Part shown: positions 54,899-63,061 of the stretch, piece after piece
Layout: each line of letters starts with the position of its first letter
How positions within the stretch are numbered: the stretch's first letter is position 1
Assembly (NCBI RefSeq): GCF_010994275.1
Contig: NZ_WMCD01000004.1
Coordinates: 310,001 to 374,000 of the forward strand
DNA: 64,000 nt
Direction: 5' to 3'
From: Cyclobacterium jeungdonense
Lineage (GTDB): Bacteria > Bacteroidota > Bacteroidia > Cytophagales > Cyclobacteriaceae
Position numbers and translations under genes: made by a program
The notes under the pieces: generated by a model
What the model was told of the DNA's origin: nothing
The model's input: only the letters and a program-made list of their open reading frames with translations
The model's database searches: none

Positions 54899-55444
54899 TC
54901 ATTTATACTTCACAGGTCTGATAGCCCTGTCATAAAGTGCGATGGCATCGTTTATGATCCTCATGGCATCTTTCTTTCCCAGAAAATCCTCAACTTTTAC
55001 TTCTTTGTTCTCCAGCTTTTTATAATCTTCGAAAAAACGATGTGTTTCCTTCATCAAGTGCGGAGGAAGTTCTGAAATATCATCTATATAATTAACCGAT
55101 TGGTCATCTGCAGCTACGGCAATAATCTTATCATCGGCTTCTCCTCCGTCTACCATTCGCATTACTCCGATGACTTTTGCTTTCACCAAAGTCATGGATG
55201 GAATATCAATTTGAGAAATAATCAAAATATCCAATGGATCATGATCCTCACAATAGGTTTGGGGAATAAAGCCATAATTAGCCGGATAATGAACTGCAGA
55301 AAAAAGGACCCTGTCGAGCAATAACATCCCGGATTTTTTGTCCAATTCGTATTTCCCCTTACTCCCTTTGGGAATTTCTATTACTCCCATTACATATTCA
55401 GGAGAATCATCGCCTATACTGACGTCATGCCAAGGATTAATCAT
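54899..55444 (-). CDS. ppa: Inorganic pyrophosphatase (family I)
   Basis: Soluble family I pyrophosphatase of 181 residues that drives biosynthesis by hydrolysing pyrophosphate. Conserved elements: [43 protein letters not shown] with the metal-binding aspartates, and [10 protein letters not shown]. Standard length. Alone on the minus strand. Confidence 0.97.
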   Translation of the reverse strand: MINPWHDVSIGDDSPEYVMGVIEIPKGSKGKYELDKKSGMLLLDRVLFSAVHYPANYGFIPQTYCEDHDPLDILIISQIDIPSMTLVKAKVIGVMRMVDGGEADDKIIAVAADDQSVNYIDDISELPPHLMKETHRFFEDYKKLENKEVKVEDFLGKKDAMRIINDAIALYDRAIRPVKYK

Positions 55445-55478
55445 ATAAAAAACAATTTAATTAACATTATTTGACATG

Positions 55479-55507
55479 CAAATTAGCTCCATTTTGCCTG
55501 TCAACAA
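55479..55507 (-). promoter_or_regulatory. Candidate ppa promoter
   Basis: Minus strand TTG (55507-55505), 18 bases, TAATTTGC (55486-55479), close to the Bacteroidota consensus with one base less in the -7 spacer. The ATG follows about 35 bases later. Confidence 0.4.
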
Positions 55508-55616
55508 AGGAAACAGGGCAAAATCTTAGAGTAACTAATTTTAAAATAAAGGTCCAAGCCCAGAAGCCTATTTCCCCAAGGAACCTCCCTTAAATGGCGT
55601 TAGATGAATATAATTG

Positions 55617-56732
55617 CTACCTGCCACCTTGAGCTGTATCGGGTTCAGGAGCTCCCAGACTGGGTAAGTCTACGCGAATCACCGTACCCTTTCCCACATC
55701 AGATGAAAGGATAACATTTCCCTTCAGTTGTTCCACGGATTCCTTAACCATATACAATCCCAATCCGGACCCCACATTACGCTGCGTGGCGCGATGAAAT
55801 AGGTTAAACACATCGGTTTGATGCTTTTCTTCGATGCCTATTCCATTATCCGCTACTTCCAAATTAGCTTTCGTTGGACTCGCTTTAATTTTGATCCGAA
55901 TCCACCCTTTTTCTCCTTCTTTCTGAAACTTGTAAGCATTACTAAAAAGATTATTAATAATCACCCTTATTTTGGACTCATCGGAATAAAACAACCCATC
56001 CTGGCCGATATCAAGATTCATTTCAAGAGAACTCAAGTCCCACTTTTCTTTATACTCTGCAACTAATTGATCCAGGATATGTTTAAAATTTATGGATACT
56101 ACTTTATTCTCGATCTTGGTAGATCGATAAAAGTCCAACATTTTGTAAATAAAATCGTCAAGTTTAAGGGTAGCCGAGTCGATCATTTCAAAATATTCAA
56201 TGATTCCCGGTTCAAGGACTTCTGTTTTAGCCAATTTTGAAATACCGGAAATACTCATCAATGGTCCTCTGAGCTCATGAGAAAGGCTATAAACAAATTG
56301 GTTCATTTCGGAATGCAGTTTTTGCAAGCGCTCGTTTTTTTCCTTTAACTCTTTGCGGGCAAAATAAATCTCAGCAGCATTAATAATCGCATTTTTGATC
56401 TGTTCCAGATTCCAGGGTTTGTCAATGAACCGGTATACCTCCCCCCTATTAATTGCATCAATCACGCTGGAAATATCCGAATAGCCTGTCAGCAATATCC
56501 GAATCGGATCAGGGTTAATCTCCACCAGTTTTTCAAAAAACTCGACTCCAGTCAGGCCTGGCATCCGCTGATCGGCAATGACCACTTCAAATTCTTTGGT
56601 CCTGGCAATTTCCAGTCCTTCCTCTGCATCCAAAGCTGTGTAGACTTTAAACTCCCTCCTCAATGCTGCCTTAAACGAATTCAGATTATTATCTTCATCA
56701 TCAATGTACAGCACATTGATTTTTTGTTTCAT
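55617..56732 (-). CDS. Receiver-histidine kinase hybrid
   Basis: Cytoplasmic signalling protein of 371 residues: receiver domain (1-125), a short helical linker, HisKA (about 140-205) and HATPase (215-357). The receiver has its acidic pair D11/D12, phospho-acceptor D54 (VVIADQRMPG) and K105. The kinase histidine is H152 (SLSHELRGPL), and the ATP lid shows DNGIGI and GSGLGLYMV. No membrane helix. So it is a receiver feeding its own kinase, a relay or feedback unit. It starts 6 bases after the stop of the upstream 7TMR kinase gene, with which it probably forms one signalling line. Its receiver is closely similar to the stand-alone receiver encoded divergently at 60.9 kb. Confidence 0.92.
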   Translation of the reverse strand: MKQKINVLYIDDEDNNLNSFKAALRREFKVYTALDAEEGLEIARTKEFEVVIADQRMPGLTGVEFFEKLVEINPDPIRILLTGYSDISSVIDAINRGEVYRFIDKPWNLEQIKNAIINAAEIYFARKELKEKNERLQKLHSEMNQFVYSLSHELRGPLMSISGISKLAKTEVLEPGIIEYFEMIDSATLKLDDFIYKMLDFYRSTKIENKVVSINFKHILDQLVAEYKEKWDLSSLEMNLDIGQDGLFYSDESKIRVIINNLFSNAYKFQKEGEKGWIRIKIKASPTKANLEVADNGIGIEEKHQTDVFNLFHRATQRNVGSGLGLYMVKESVEQLKGNVILSSDVGKGTVIRVDLPSLGAPEPDTAQGGR

Positions 56733-56738
56733 CAGCTG

Positions 56739-58871
56739 TTAATTTTGATCAATCGGCAATTCAATTATGAAAATAGTTCCTACGCTTTCTTCTGATTCAA
56801 CTTTTAAAGTACCCTTATGGTTTTCTATGATGGTATATACAATAGACAAGCCCAGCCCCGTTCCTTTTCCGACCGCCTTGGTCGTGAAGAAGGGTTCAAA
56901 AATCTTATCCTTCACATGGGGAGGCATGCCAGGTCCATTGTCTTGAATCCTGATGATCACCCGCTGGTTTTCGAAAGCAGTACCAATGGTAAGTTCAGGT
57001 TCTCTACCTTCTATAGGATGATCCATGAGGGCATGGATGGCATTGCTAATAATATTCATAAAAACCTGATTTATTTTTCCGGCCAGGCATTCTACCATAG
57101 GGATGGAGCCGTAATTTTTGGTCAACTTAATCCTCCCGGACATGTTGCTATTCAGTAGGATTAAGGTACTGTCAATACCGTCGTGTAAGTCGACTTTTTT
57201 CACATCTTGTTCATCAACCCTGGAAAACAACTTCAACCCACGAACAATTTCAACAGTCCGCTTGGCGCCATCTTCCATTCCATTGAGCAGCTGTTCTACT
57301 TCCTCCAAAAGATACTCGATTTCAATGTCTTCCTCCAATTCTTCAATTTCCGACTTGGTTTCCTCTGTAAACTCCTCGTTTCCTTTCTCTCTATAGACTT
57401 CCATCAATTCCAGAATATCTTTCAGATCACGTTTCAAAGGAGATATATTAGAGCTAACGAAGTTAATCGGATTATTGATTTCGTGAGCAATGCCGGCTGT
57501 CAACTGACCCAAGGAGGCCATTTTTTCCTGGTTTACAAGCTGAGTCTGGGTATTTTGCAGGTTTTTTAGTGTTTTTTCCAATTCTTCTGTCCTGGATTTC
57601 ACCATATCCTCCAAATAAAGATTCTGCTCTTTAATAAGTCGCTCATTTTCTTTCAGTGCTTCCAGTTTGTCGAGCTGCTCATGTTCCTTTTCTTTTTTAA
57701 GTATATTGATTTTGTCTGCCAATGCAAAAGAAAGTAACAAGGCTTCAATTGCGGTACCTGCCAACAGCGGGAAATTAGCATAAGATCCTAGATCGATTAC
57801 ACGCTGATTATGTAAGATAAATACCACCAAGCCAAAAAGTAAAAAACTCCAGGCTAGCAAGAAAAAATAAGCGGACCGATAACCCTTTCTGGCAGCTATG
57901 ATCCCTATGGTAAAAAAACAAATGGCCAATACCATCCCATTAAGATCTGTCAGAGAATAACTCCACTGAACGAAGCCAAAAACCCTGAAGATCAAGGCAA
58001 CTACATATGATAATGGAATAAGATAGAGAAATTTATCGTATTTAGGGAGGTAGACATCCGTTTTTAAAAATAGTTGAATGAAAGGAATAACGAAGATGCT
58101 CGAAAGAGCCGTAAACCCAATGATACTTATCTCATACAAGAACGCATTTTCCATCAGAAAAAAATACGAATACCCTGATAGTGACAGTTGGGCCAGGGCG
58201 ATAAAGAAAATATAAAAACAATAAAAAAGATACACTTTGTCTTTTACAGAGAAATAGAGGATCAAATTGTATAAAAACAACGCAATCATGATCCCGAAAT
58301 AGGTACTGATGATGATCAGCCTCAAACTGTAATTCTGAAAAAAGGAAACGGAGGGTGAAATTGAAACGTCAAATTCAACCGGAACAGCGGATCTTATTCT
58401 GAAGACAAGGATGGAATTGGGTTCTTCACCCGGTACAATTCTAAAAAACGGATTGGGGTTCTTTAAGGGATTTGTTTTTGATAATCCGGTTCCCGCTCTA
58501 TTGCGGGAGGCAATTTCTCCTGAATCATTAAAACGAAGCAATTCTACTTCTCGAAATGAGGGATTACTTATTTCAACCACATACAAACTATCCTGATGCA
58601 ACCCATCTATTTCGTCCAAATCCATTTTCACATATAAATCTTCCTCCAATACACCCAAATCAATGGTTTGAAAAGCATCCTTATCAAATAATTCCATGTC
58701 TAACGAGGAATAAGTGAAATCCTCCTTTGCGGTGAAATAAGTGAAGTGTTGGAAACGCATGCCCTCATCCTGGCTAAAAACTCCCAAATAATAGATAATC
58801 GGAAGGGTAACAAACAAAATCAAAAACAGGGACAAGCCTATGTTCCTCAGGTAATTGTATAAGTGTTTCAT
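56739..58871 (-). CDS. 7TMR-DISM sensor histidine kinase
   Basis: Membrane sensor kinase of 710 residues. One N-terminal helix (12-32) leads to an extracytoplasmic domain of about 150 residues resembling 7TMR-DISM extracellular domain 2, then seven helices (about 183-388), a coiled coil, and a kinase core with H463 (LTAGIAHEINNPINF), N box (VFMNIISNAIHAL), DNGPGM and GKGTGLGLS. The 7TMR-DISM sensors are thought to bind carbohydrates or small lipids. It starts with a 4-base overlap with the acyltransferase-like gene upstream, so the kinase is made together with that enzyme and the E1-like protein. Confidence 0.93.
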   Translation of the reverse strand: MKHLYNYLRNIGLSLFLILFVTLPIIYYLGVFSQDEGMRFQHFTYFTAKEDFTYSSLDMELFDKDAFQTIDLGVLEEDLYVKMDLDEIDGLHQDSLYVVEISNPSFREVELLRFNDSGEIASRNRAGTGLSKTNPLKNPNPFFRIVPGEEPNSILVFRIRSAVPVEFDVSISPSVSFFQNYSLRLIIISTYFGIMIALFLYNLILYFSVKDKVYLFYCFYIFFIALAQLSLSGYSYFFLMENAFLYEISIIGFTALSSIFVIPFIQLFLKTDVYLPKYDKFLYLIPLSYVVALIFRVFGFVQWSYSLTDLNGMVLAICFFTIGIIAARKGYRSAYFFLLAWSFLLFGLVVFILHNQRVIDLGSYANFPLLAGTAIEALLLSFALADKINILKKEKEHEQLDKLEALKENERLIKEQNLYLEDMVKSRTEELEKTLKNLQNTQTQLVNQEKMASLGQLTAGIAHEINNPINFVSSNISPLKRDLKDILELMEVYREKGNEEFTEETKSEIEELEEDIEIEYLLEEVEQLLNGMEDGAKRTVEIVRGLKLFSRVDEQDVKKVDLHDGIDSTLILLNSNMSGRIKLTKNYGSIPMVECLAGKINQVFMNIISNAIHALMDHPIEGREPELTIGTAFENQRVIIRIQDNGPGMPPHVKDKIFEPFFTTKAVGKGTGLGLSIVYTIIENHKGTLKVESEESVGTIFIIELPIDQN

Positions 58872-59569
58872 TTATCAGGTTTCGGTATCTGAAGTTCAAA
58901 TTGCAATTCCATCTCACCTTTCGGACCACTTTCGATCGTATTAAAATTTATCTTTTTTCTTAAATCAAAAATATAGGATCTTTCGGCATCTTGGGCATGG
59001 GAAAGCTCGTTGATATCATTGATTTCTAACGCTGTGGCAATGAGGCCTTCTTTAGGATAATAGAAGGAACCATTATCTCCTAAAAGCGAAATCACCTGGT
59101 ATCCCACACTTTTAGAAATACTCAGGGTGACAGGCGAACTGAGTCCAAAGAGTTTTTTCAGATTCAACTGCGGAAGAATTGCAATCCCAACTCTAACCAG
59201 GTAAATGCTCCCTATCCCGTAACCGGCTACTTCCCGGCTATTCCACAACCCACAATATTCAGCCACCTCAAGATCCTTAAAATCTGATAGGTAATCATTG
59301 ATTTGAGGATCAATTTCTCTTATAGCCAGCTCAAAAGGAAGGGGGAAGTTTTCAGTTCTGAGTTGGATTCTTCCCCCACCCAAAATTCGCAAATCATCCA
59401 TGGACTCAAACAAAATCAGGTAAACGTGCGGGTTTAATGCCCAAGACCGATCAGCAGACGTCACTTTCGTAATCCCATACGACTCCAAAACTTTATGGTG
59501 TCCAAAAATATATTTCTCTGTGGCTTCTACATCGTCAATAGCCCTGACTATCCTAACTCTAACCTTCAT
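58868..59569 (-). CDS. Putative GNAT-fold N-acyltransferase
   Basis: Cytoplasmic protein of 233 residues, no signal or membrane helix. I do not recognise a specific family. The pattern is that of GNAT-fold N-acyl amino-acid or autoinducer synthases: a strand with HVYLILFES, the strand ILGGGRIQLRTE, then EYCGLWNSREVAGYGIGSIYLVRVGI with the conserved glutamate and arginine, and a C-terminal half with LSISKSVGYQVI. The assignment is inference. It overlaps the upstream E1-like gene by 11 bases and the downstream kinase gene by 4, which suggests translational coupling and a shared task, possibly making a signal that the kinase senses. Confidence 0.6.
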   Translation of the reverse strand: MKVRVRIVRAIDDVEATEKYIFGHHKVLESYGITKVTSADRSWALNPHVYLILFESMDDLRILGGGRIQLRTENFPLPFELAIREIDPQINDYLSDFKDLEVAEYCGLWNSREVAGYGIGSIYLVRVGIAILPQLNLKKLFGLSSPVTLSISKSVGYQVISLLGDNGSFYYPKEGLIATALEINDINELSHAQDAERSYIFDLRKKINFNTIESGPKGEMELQFELQIPKPDK

Positions 59570-60671
59570 TCAGATCGATTATTTGGTCCAAATCAACATA
59601 AAATCTTCCGGATGCTACTGATAGCCCGAGAAGGATCATTCTGGCATAATGACAACAGGCCGCTCCTCCCAATACTACAGAGGAAGCAAGTTGAGGCCAG
59701 GAGGTAATGGATTTTCCAAGTTCCAAAAAACTGTATTTTACCCTTTCGGAAAGGTTGTCAAACTGCAATAATGCCATCATGATTTCTTTACCCCTATCCG
59801 GGATTTTTGCCATTAAATCGGCTTCCTCCCCAAAACCACCTAAAAGTCCGTGAAAAATAGGCCGTCCAGGCTCTTGGTCAAATCTTTCTATGTCCATCAT
59901 ACCCCTGTCACTGGTATCCATTATTACCGGTATTCCCAACCTTTTTGCTTTTATTCTACTTTGGATTTTTACCGGCAAACTGTCACATTCTTCGATCAAC
60001 AAATCTAATTTTTTTCCTTTCCAGGTAAGGAATTCCTCTAAATTAGCCTCCGAAACGCCATCATTAAAAAGGCTAACTTTTAAGTAGGGGTCTATTTCGG
60101 CGATTTCCCGGGCCACAATCCATGACTTTTTCAATCCCAGATTGAAGAGACCCGTTCGGATCCTATTCATGTTACTCAAATCCAGTGTGTCAAAATCCGC
60201 AATACGCAACTCTCCAAAACATCTTTCCATTGCCAGGCAGAGTGCGACACTTTGACCTACCGACAGGCCAATTACTCCGATAGCTTGCTCCCGAAGCTTT
60301 TGCTGTTCTTCTTCTGTGATTTTATACTTATTTCTAATAGTGCGTAACCGGATAAAGTCTTTTTCCTCTAAAACGCGGACCAGGGTTTTCCTCCAGGGAT
60401 AGTATATCCAATTTCCGCATTCCTGAGCACTATTTCCAGAAGCTTTATAATAATCTATCTTCTTTTCCGACAACTCCTCAAGGCTCAAACTCCTTTTGGG
60501 ATTCATTGTTTTTATCAGCTCGGTCAATTGCAATTCAAAAGTATCAAAAAACATTACTTTACCTGTATCCTTCAATTTTGTTACTACATTCTTATCTACC
60601 TGATCTCTAGGTGATAATATTACAGGTTTCCATGCATGATCAAACTCATTTTTATTAGTTGAGTCGTCCAT
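59559..60671 (-). CDS. ThiF/E1-like adenylyltransferase (Rv1355c-type)
   Basis: Protein of 370 residues, E1-like. ATG at 60671 is chosen; an earlier start at 60737 gives a hydrophobic leader and overlaps the promoter. A 125-residue N-terminal extension precedes the ThiF core: VIGLSVGQSVALCLAMER, where GLSVGQ replaces GxGGLG, IADFDTLDLSNMNRIR with the arginine (R170), LGLKKS (K181/K182) and DLLIEECDSL. It lacks the zinc CxxC knuckles and a clear thioester cysteine, though C339-C340 lie near the end. From memory it resembles the Rv1355c family, whose usual members carry a nitroreductase-like C-terminal domain that is absent here. First gene of the operon with the acyltransferase-like and kinase genes. 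Confidence 0.8.
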   Translation of the reverse strand: MDDSTNKNEFDHAWKPVILSPRDQVDKNVVTKLKDTGKVMFFDTFELQLTELIKTMNPKRSLSLEELSEKKIDYYKASGNSAQECGNWIYYPWRKTLVRVLEEKDFIRLRTIRNKYKITEEEQQKLREQAIGVIGLSVGQSVALCLAMERCFGELRIADFDTLDLSNMNRIRTGLFNLGLKKSWIVAREIAEIDPYLKVSLFNDGVSEANLEEFLTWKGKKLDLLIEECDSLPVKIQSRIKAKRLGIPVIMDTSDRGMMDIERFDQEPGRPIFHGLLGGFGEEADLMAKIPDRGKEIMMALLQFDNLSERVKYSFLELGKSITSWPQLASSVVLGGAACCHYARMILLGLSVASGRFYVDLDQIIDLNEG

Positions 60672-60704
60672 AATTTTTATGACTAAAATAGGTAATAATA
60701 TTGG

Positions 60705-60733
60705 TAAAGTTATATTTTTGTGATTATAAACAA
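60705..60733 (-). promoter_or_regulatory. Promoter of the E1/acyltransferase/kinase operon
   Basis: Minus strand TTG (60733-60731), 18 bases, TAACTTTA (60712-60705): 7 of 8 to TAnnTTTG. The ATG lies about 34 bases downstream. Confidence 0.5.
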
Positions 60734-60932
60734 TCAAAAATACAGAATTAATTTATTATATTTTTTTTTGTATTTTAGGTTTAATTCCTTAATTTATAAA
60801 ATAAACTTTTGAATATAAATAAATTACGATTAAACTAATGAATAATATTTGAAAAAGACTGTTATTTTATTTAAAATTAAAATTCAATTTTTTATTCTTT
60901 AGAAATTTCAGAGCATTTACGATATTTAAGGC

Positions 60933-61397
60933 ATGGAAAAAGACAAGATCAGGATACTGTATGTAGATGATGAAGTAAATAACCTTAAAGCTTTTAAGGC
61001 TACTTTTAGGAGGGATTACAAGATATTTCTGGCAGAATCAGCTGATGACGGCAGGGATATTTTACTGCAGGAGGACATAGACATCATCATTACTGACCAA
61101 CGCATGCCTAAGGAAAACGGGGTAGACTTTTTGGAGTCCATCATACCCATGCATCCCGATCCCATGCGGATTTTACTTACCGGTTATACGGATATTCAAG
61201 CGGTAATTGATGCGATTAACAAAGGAAAAGTATACCATTACCTTACCAAACCCTGGGAGGAAGATTACTTGCGTACCGTGGTGAAAAATGCTTTTGAAGT
61301 TTTTTCGCTAAGAAAGGAGAATAAACAACTTACCGATAGTTTGCTTAAGGCCAACGATCAATTAGAGTTTCTTCTCCGGCAAAACCTTCTCTCTTAA
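60933..61397 (+). CDS. Stand-alone response-regulator receiver
   Basis: Protein of 154 residues: a receiver domain plus a short C-terminal coiled coil (about 125-150: LRKENKQLTDSLLKA) and no output domain. D12/D13, phospho-acceptor D55 (IIITDQRMPK) and K106 (LTKPW) are present. It is markedly similar to the receiver of the hybrid at 55.6-56.7 kb (DDExNNLxxFKAxxRR, LLTGYxDI, VIDAINxGxVY). It is divergent from the E1-like operon, so the pair of receivers frames that operon. Probably a phosphate sink, a partner of the 7TMR kinase, or an adaptor. Confidence 0.9.
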   Translation: MEKDKIRILYVDDEVNNLKAFKATFRRDYKIFLAESADDGRDILLQEDIDIIITDQRMPKENGVDFLESIIPMHPDPMRILLTGYTDIQAVIDAINKGKVYHYLTKPWEEDYLRTVVKNAFEVFSLRKENKQLTDSLLKANDQLEFLLRQNLLS

Positions 61398-61408
61398 GTC
61401 TGCTATTT

Positions 61409-62629
61409 TTAATACCTCGCTGCCAGCAATAGCTGAAGCTCTTTGTGGGCCATTTGAAACTTTCTTCCGAGGTGGGCATTGGTGAGGCTTCCCCGGTAGG
61501 TATAAACCCCTTTCATAAACCATTTGTAATTAAAAATCATCTCTTCAGCGCCTCCCAGTTCTGCCATTTGAAGCAAAATCGGAGTAAAGATATTGCTCAA
61601 GGAATAAGAAGCCGTTCTGGAAACCCTGGCCGCAATGTTGGGTACACAATAATGGATCACACCGTGTCTTTCATACACCGGGTCGCTATGATTGGTCATT
61701 TCTGCTGTCGCAATACAGCCTCCTTGATCTATACTTACATCGATGACAATGCTGCCGTCCATCATTTGGGCAACCATTTCTTCAGAAACGACTATTTTTG
61801 GTCTTCCTTTTTCCGCCCGAAGGGCACCGATTACCACGTCTGATTCTCTAAGAGCCTGCCCCAGTACGTAGTTATCAATGGTGGATGTAAAAACCTGCTG
61901 TCCCAAAACCTGTTTGATCCTGCGCAACTTGTAAATGTGGTTATCAAAAATTTTGATATTGGCACCAAGGCCCAAGGCGGCTCTTGCAGCATATTCTGCC
62001 ACGGTGCCCGCCCCAATGATCACCACCTGCGTTGGCGGCACACCTGTTATTCCTCCCAATACCAACCCTTTCCCATCGCTTACACTACTCAAGTACTCCG
62101 CAGCGATCAACATCACCGTACTTCCGGCGATCTCACTCATGGCTCGAACTACTGGCATTCCCCCGACCTTATCCTCCAGGTGCTCGAATGCCACAGCAGT
62201 GACCTTCTTTCGGTTCAGTTCCTCTATAAATGAGGCCTTCTGTTTGCCCAACTGGAGTGCTGAAATCAGACAGGATCCCTGGCGCATGTACTCAATCTCT
62301 TCAAGTGTCGGTGGCTCAACCTTCAATACTACGTCTGCGTCAAAAACCTCCTTACTAGAATAAACTACCGATGCTCCTGCCTCCGAATAATCCTTATCGG
62401 AGAACTTCGCCAGTTTGCCGGCATTGGTTTCCACTTTTACCCGTTGCCCGTTTTGAACCAGAAGGGAAACAGCTTCCGGAGTCAGTACAACCCTTTTTTC
62501 CTGATCTGCTATCTCTCTGGGTATTCCTATTAGTACATGTGAGCCCTTCTTTTTTACCCGGGCCACAGATTCCTGGGTAAACACTCCCGTTTCCTTTGCT
62601 ATTTCAGAAAATCCTGATCCCGTTATCAT
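61409..62629 (-). CDS. ald: Alanine dehydrogenase
   Basis: NAD-dependent amino-acid dehydrogenase of 406 residues interconverting L-alanine and pyruvate plus ammonia. Blocks IGIPREIADQEKRVVLTPEAV near the start, SALQLGKQ, GIT-GVPPTQVVIIGAGTVAEYAARAALGLGANIKIFD (NAD domain) and DVSIDQGGC follow the family. The ATG overlaps the tsaE stop by 4 bases (ATGA). Last of the porX-tsaE-ald set, an order I recall as common in Bacteroidota. Confidence 0.95.
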   Translation of the reverse strand: MITGSGFSEIAKETGVFTQESVARVKKKGSHVLIGIPREIADQEKRVVLTPEAVSLLVQNGQRVKVETNAGKLAKFSDKDYSEAGASVVYSSKEVFDADVVLKVEPPTLEEIEYMRQGSCLISALQLGKQKASFIEELNRKKVTAVAFEHLEDKVGGMPVVRAMSEIAGSTVMLIAAEYLSSVSDGKGLVLGGITGVPPTQVVIIGAGTVAEYAARAALGLGANIKIFDNHIYKLRRIKQVLGQQVFTSTIDNYVLGQALRESDVVIGALRAEKGRPKIVVSEEMVAQMMDGSIVIDVSIDQGGCIATAEMTNHSDPVYERHGVIHYCVPNIAARVSRTASYSLSNIFTPILLQMAELGGAEEMIFNYKWFMKGVYTYRGSLTNAHLGRKFQMAHKELQLLLAARY

Positions 62630-63054
62630 TGGTGGCTAATTTTTACCCTTATATACCTGGTTTCTTCCGTTCCTTTTTCGATTTCTATCAATGCAAAGGT
62701 CTCAGGCAAAAAACCAGGGATTTTTTCTGCCCACTCTACAAAGCAGTAATTACCACTGTAGAAATACTCCTCCACACCTATTTCGACTGCCTCCATAGGA
62801 TCTTCTATTCTGTAAAAATCAAAATGATAGATGATTTTTCCATTTTTGATATCGTATTCATTTACTATGGAAAAGGTAGGGCTACTTACCGGATCTTCTA
62901 CCGCCAGCAGGCTACAGATTTCCTTGATCAGGGTAGTTTTGCCTGCCCCCATCTCTCCTTTGAATACCCACACGGTGTAATCACGGCATAAATCTAGGAT
63001 TAATTCGGCGGATTTTGAAATTTCATCCAACTGTTTACATTCCCAGGATTTCAA
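62626..63054 (-). CDS. tsaE: tRNA threonylcarbamoyladenosine biosynthesis ATPase TsaE
   Basis: P-loop ATPase of 142 residues needed for the t6A modification of tRNAs that read ANN codons. WVFKGEMGAGKTTLIKEIC is the Walker A region, SSPTFSIVNEYDIKNG and the Walker B-like HFDFYRIE follow. Overlaps ald by 4 bases and starts 7 bases after the porX stop. Confidence 0.96.
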   Translation of the reverse strand: MKSWECKQLDEISKSAELILDLCRDYTVWVFKGEMGAGKTTLIKEICSLLAVEDPVSSPTFSIVNEYDIKNGKIIYHFDFYRIEDPMEAVEIGVEEYFYSGNYCFVEWAEKIPGFLPETFALIEIEKGTEETRYIRVKISHQ

Positions 63055-63061
63055 ATGTTCG

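Noticed and set aside
55617..61397. Antiphage (CBASS/Bil-type) system built on the E1-like gene
   Set aside because: No cyclase, effector, E2-like or JAB gene is in this operon; the partners are signalling proteins.
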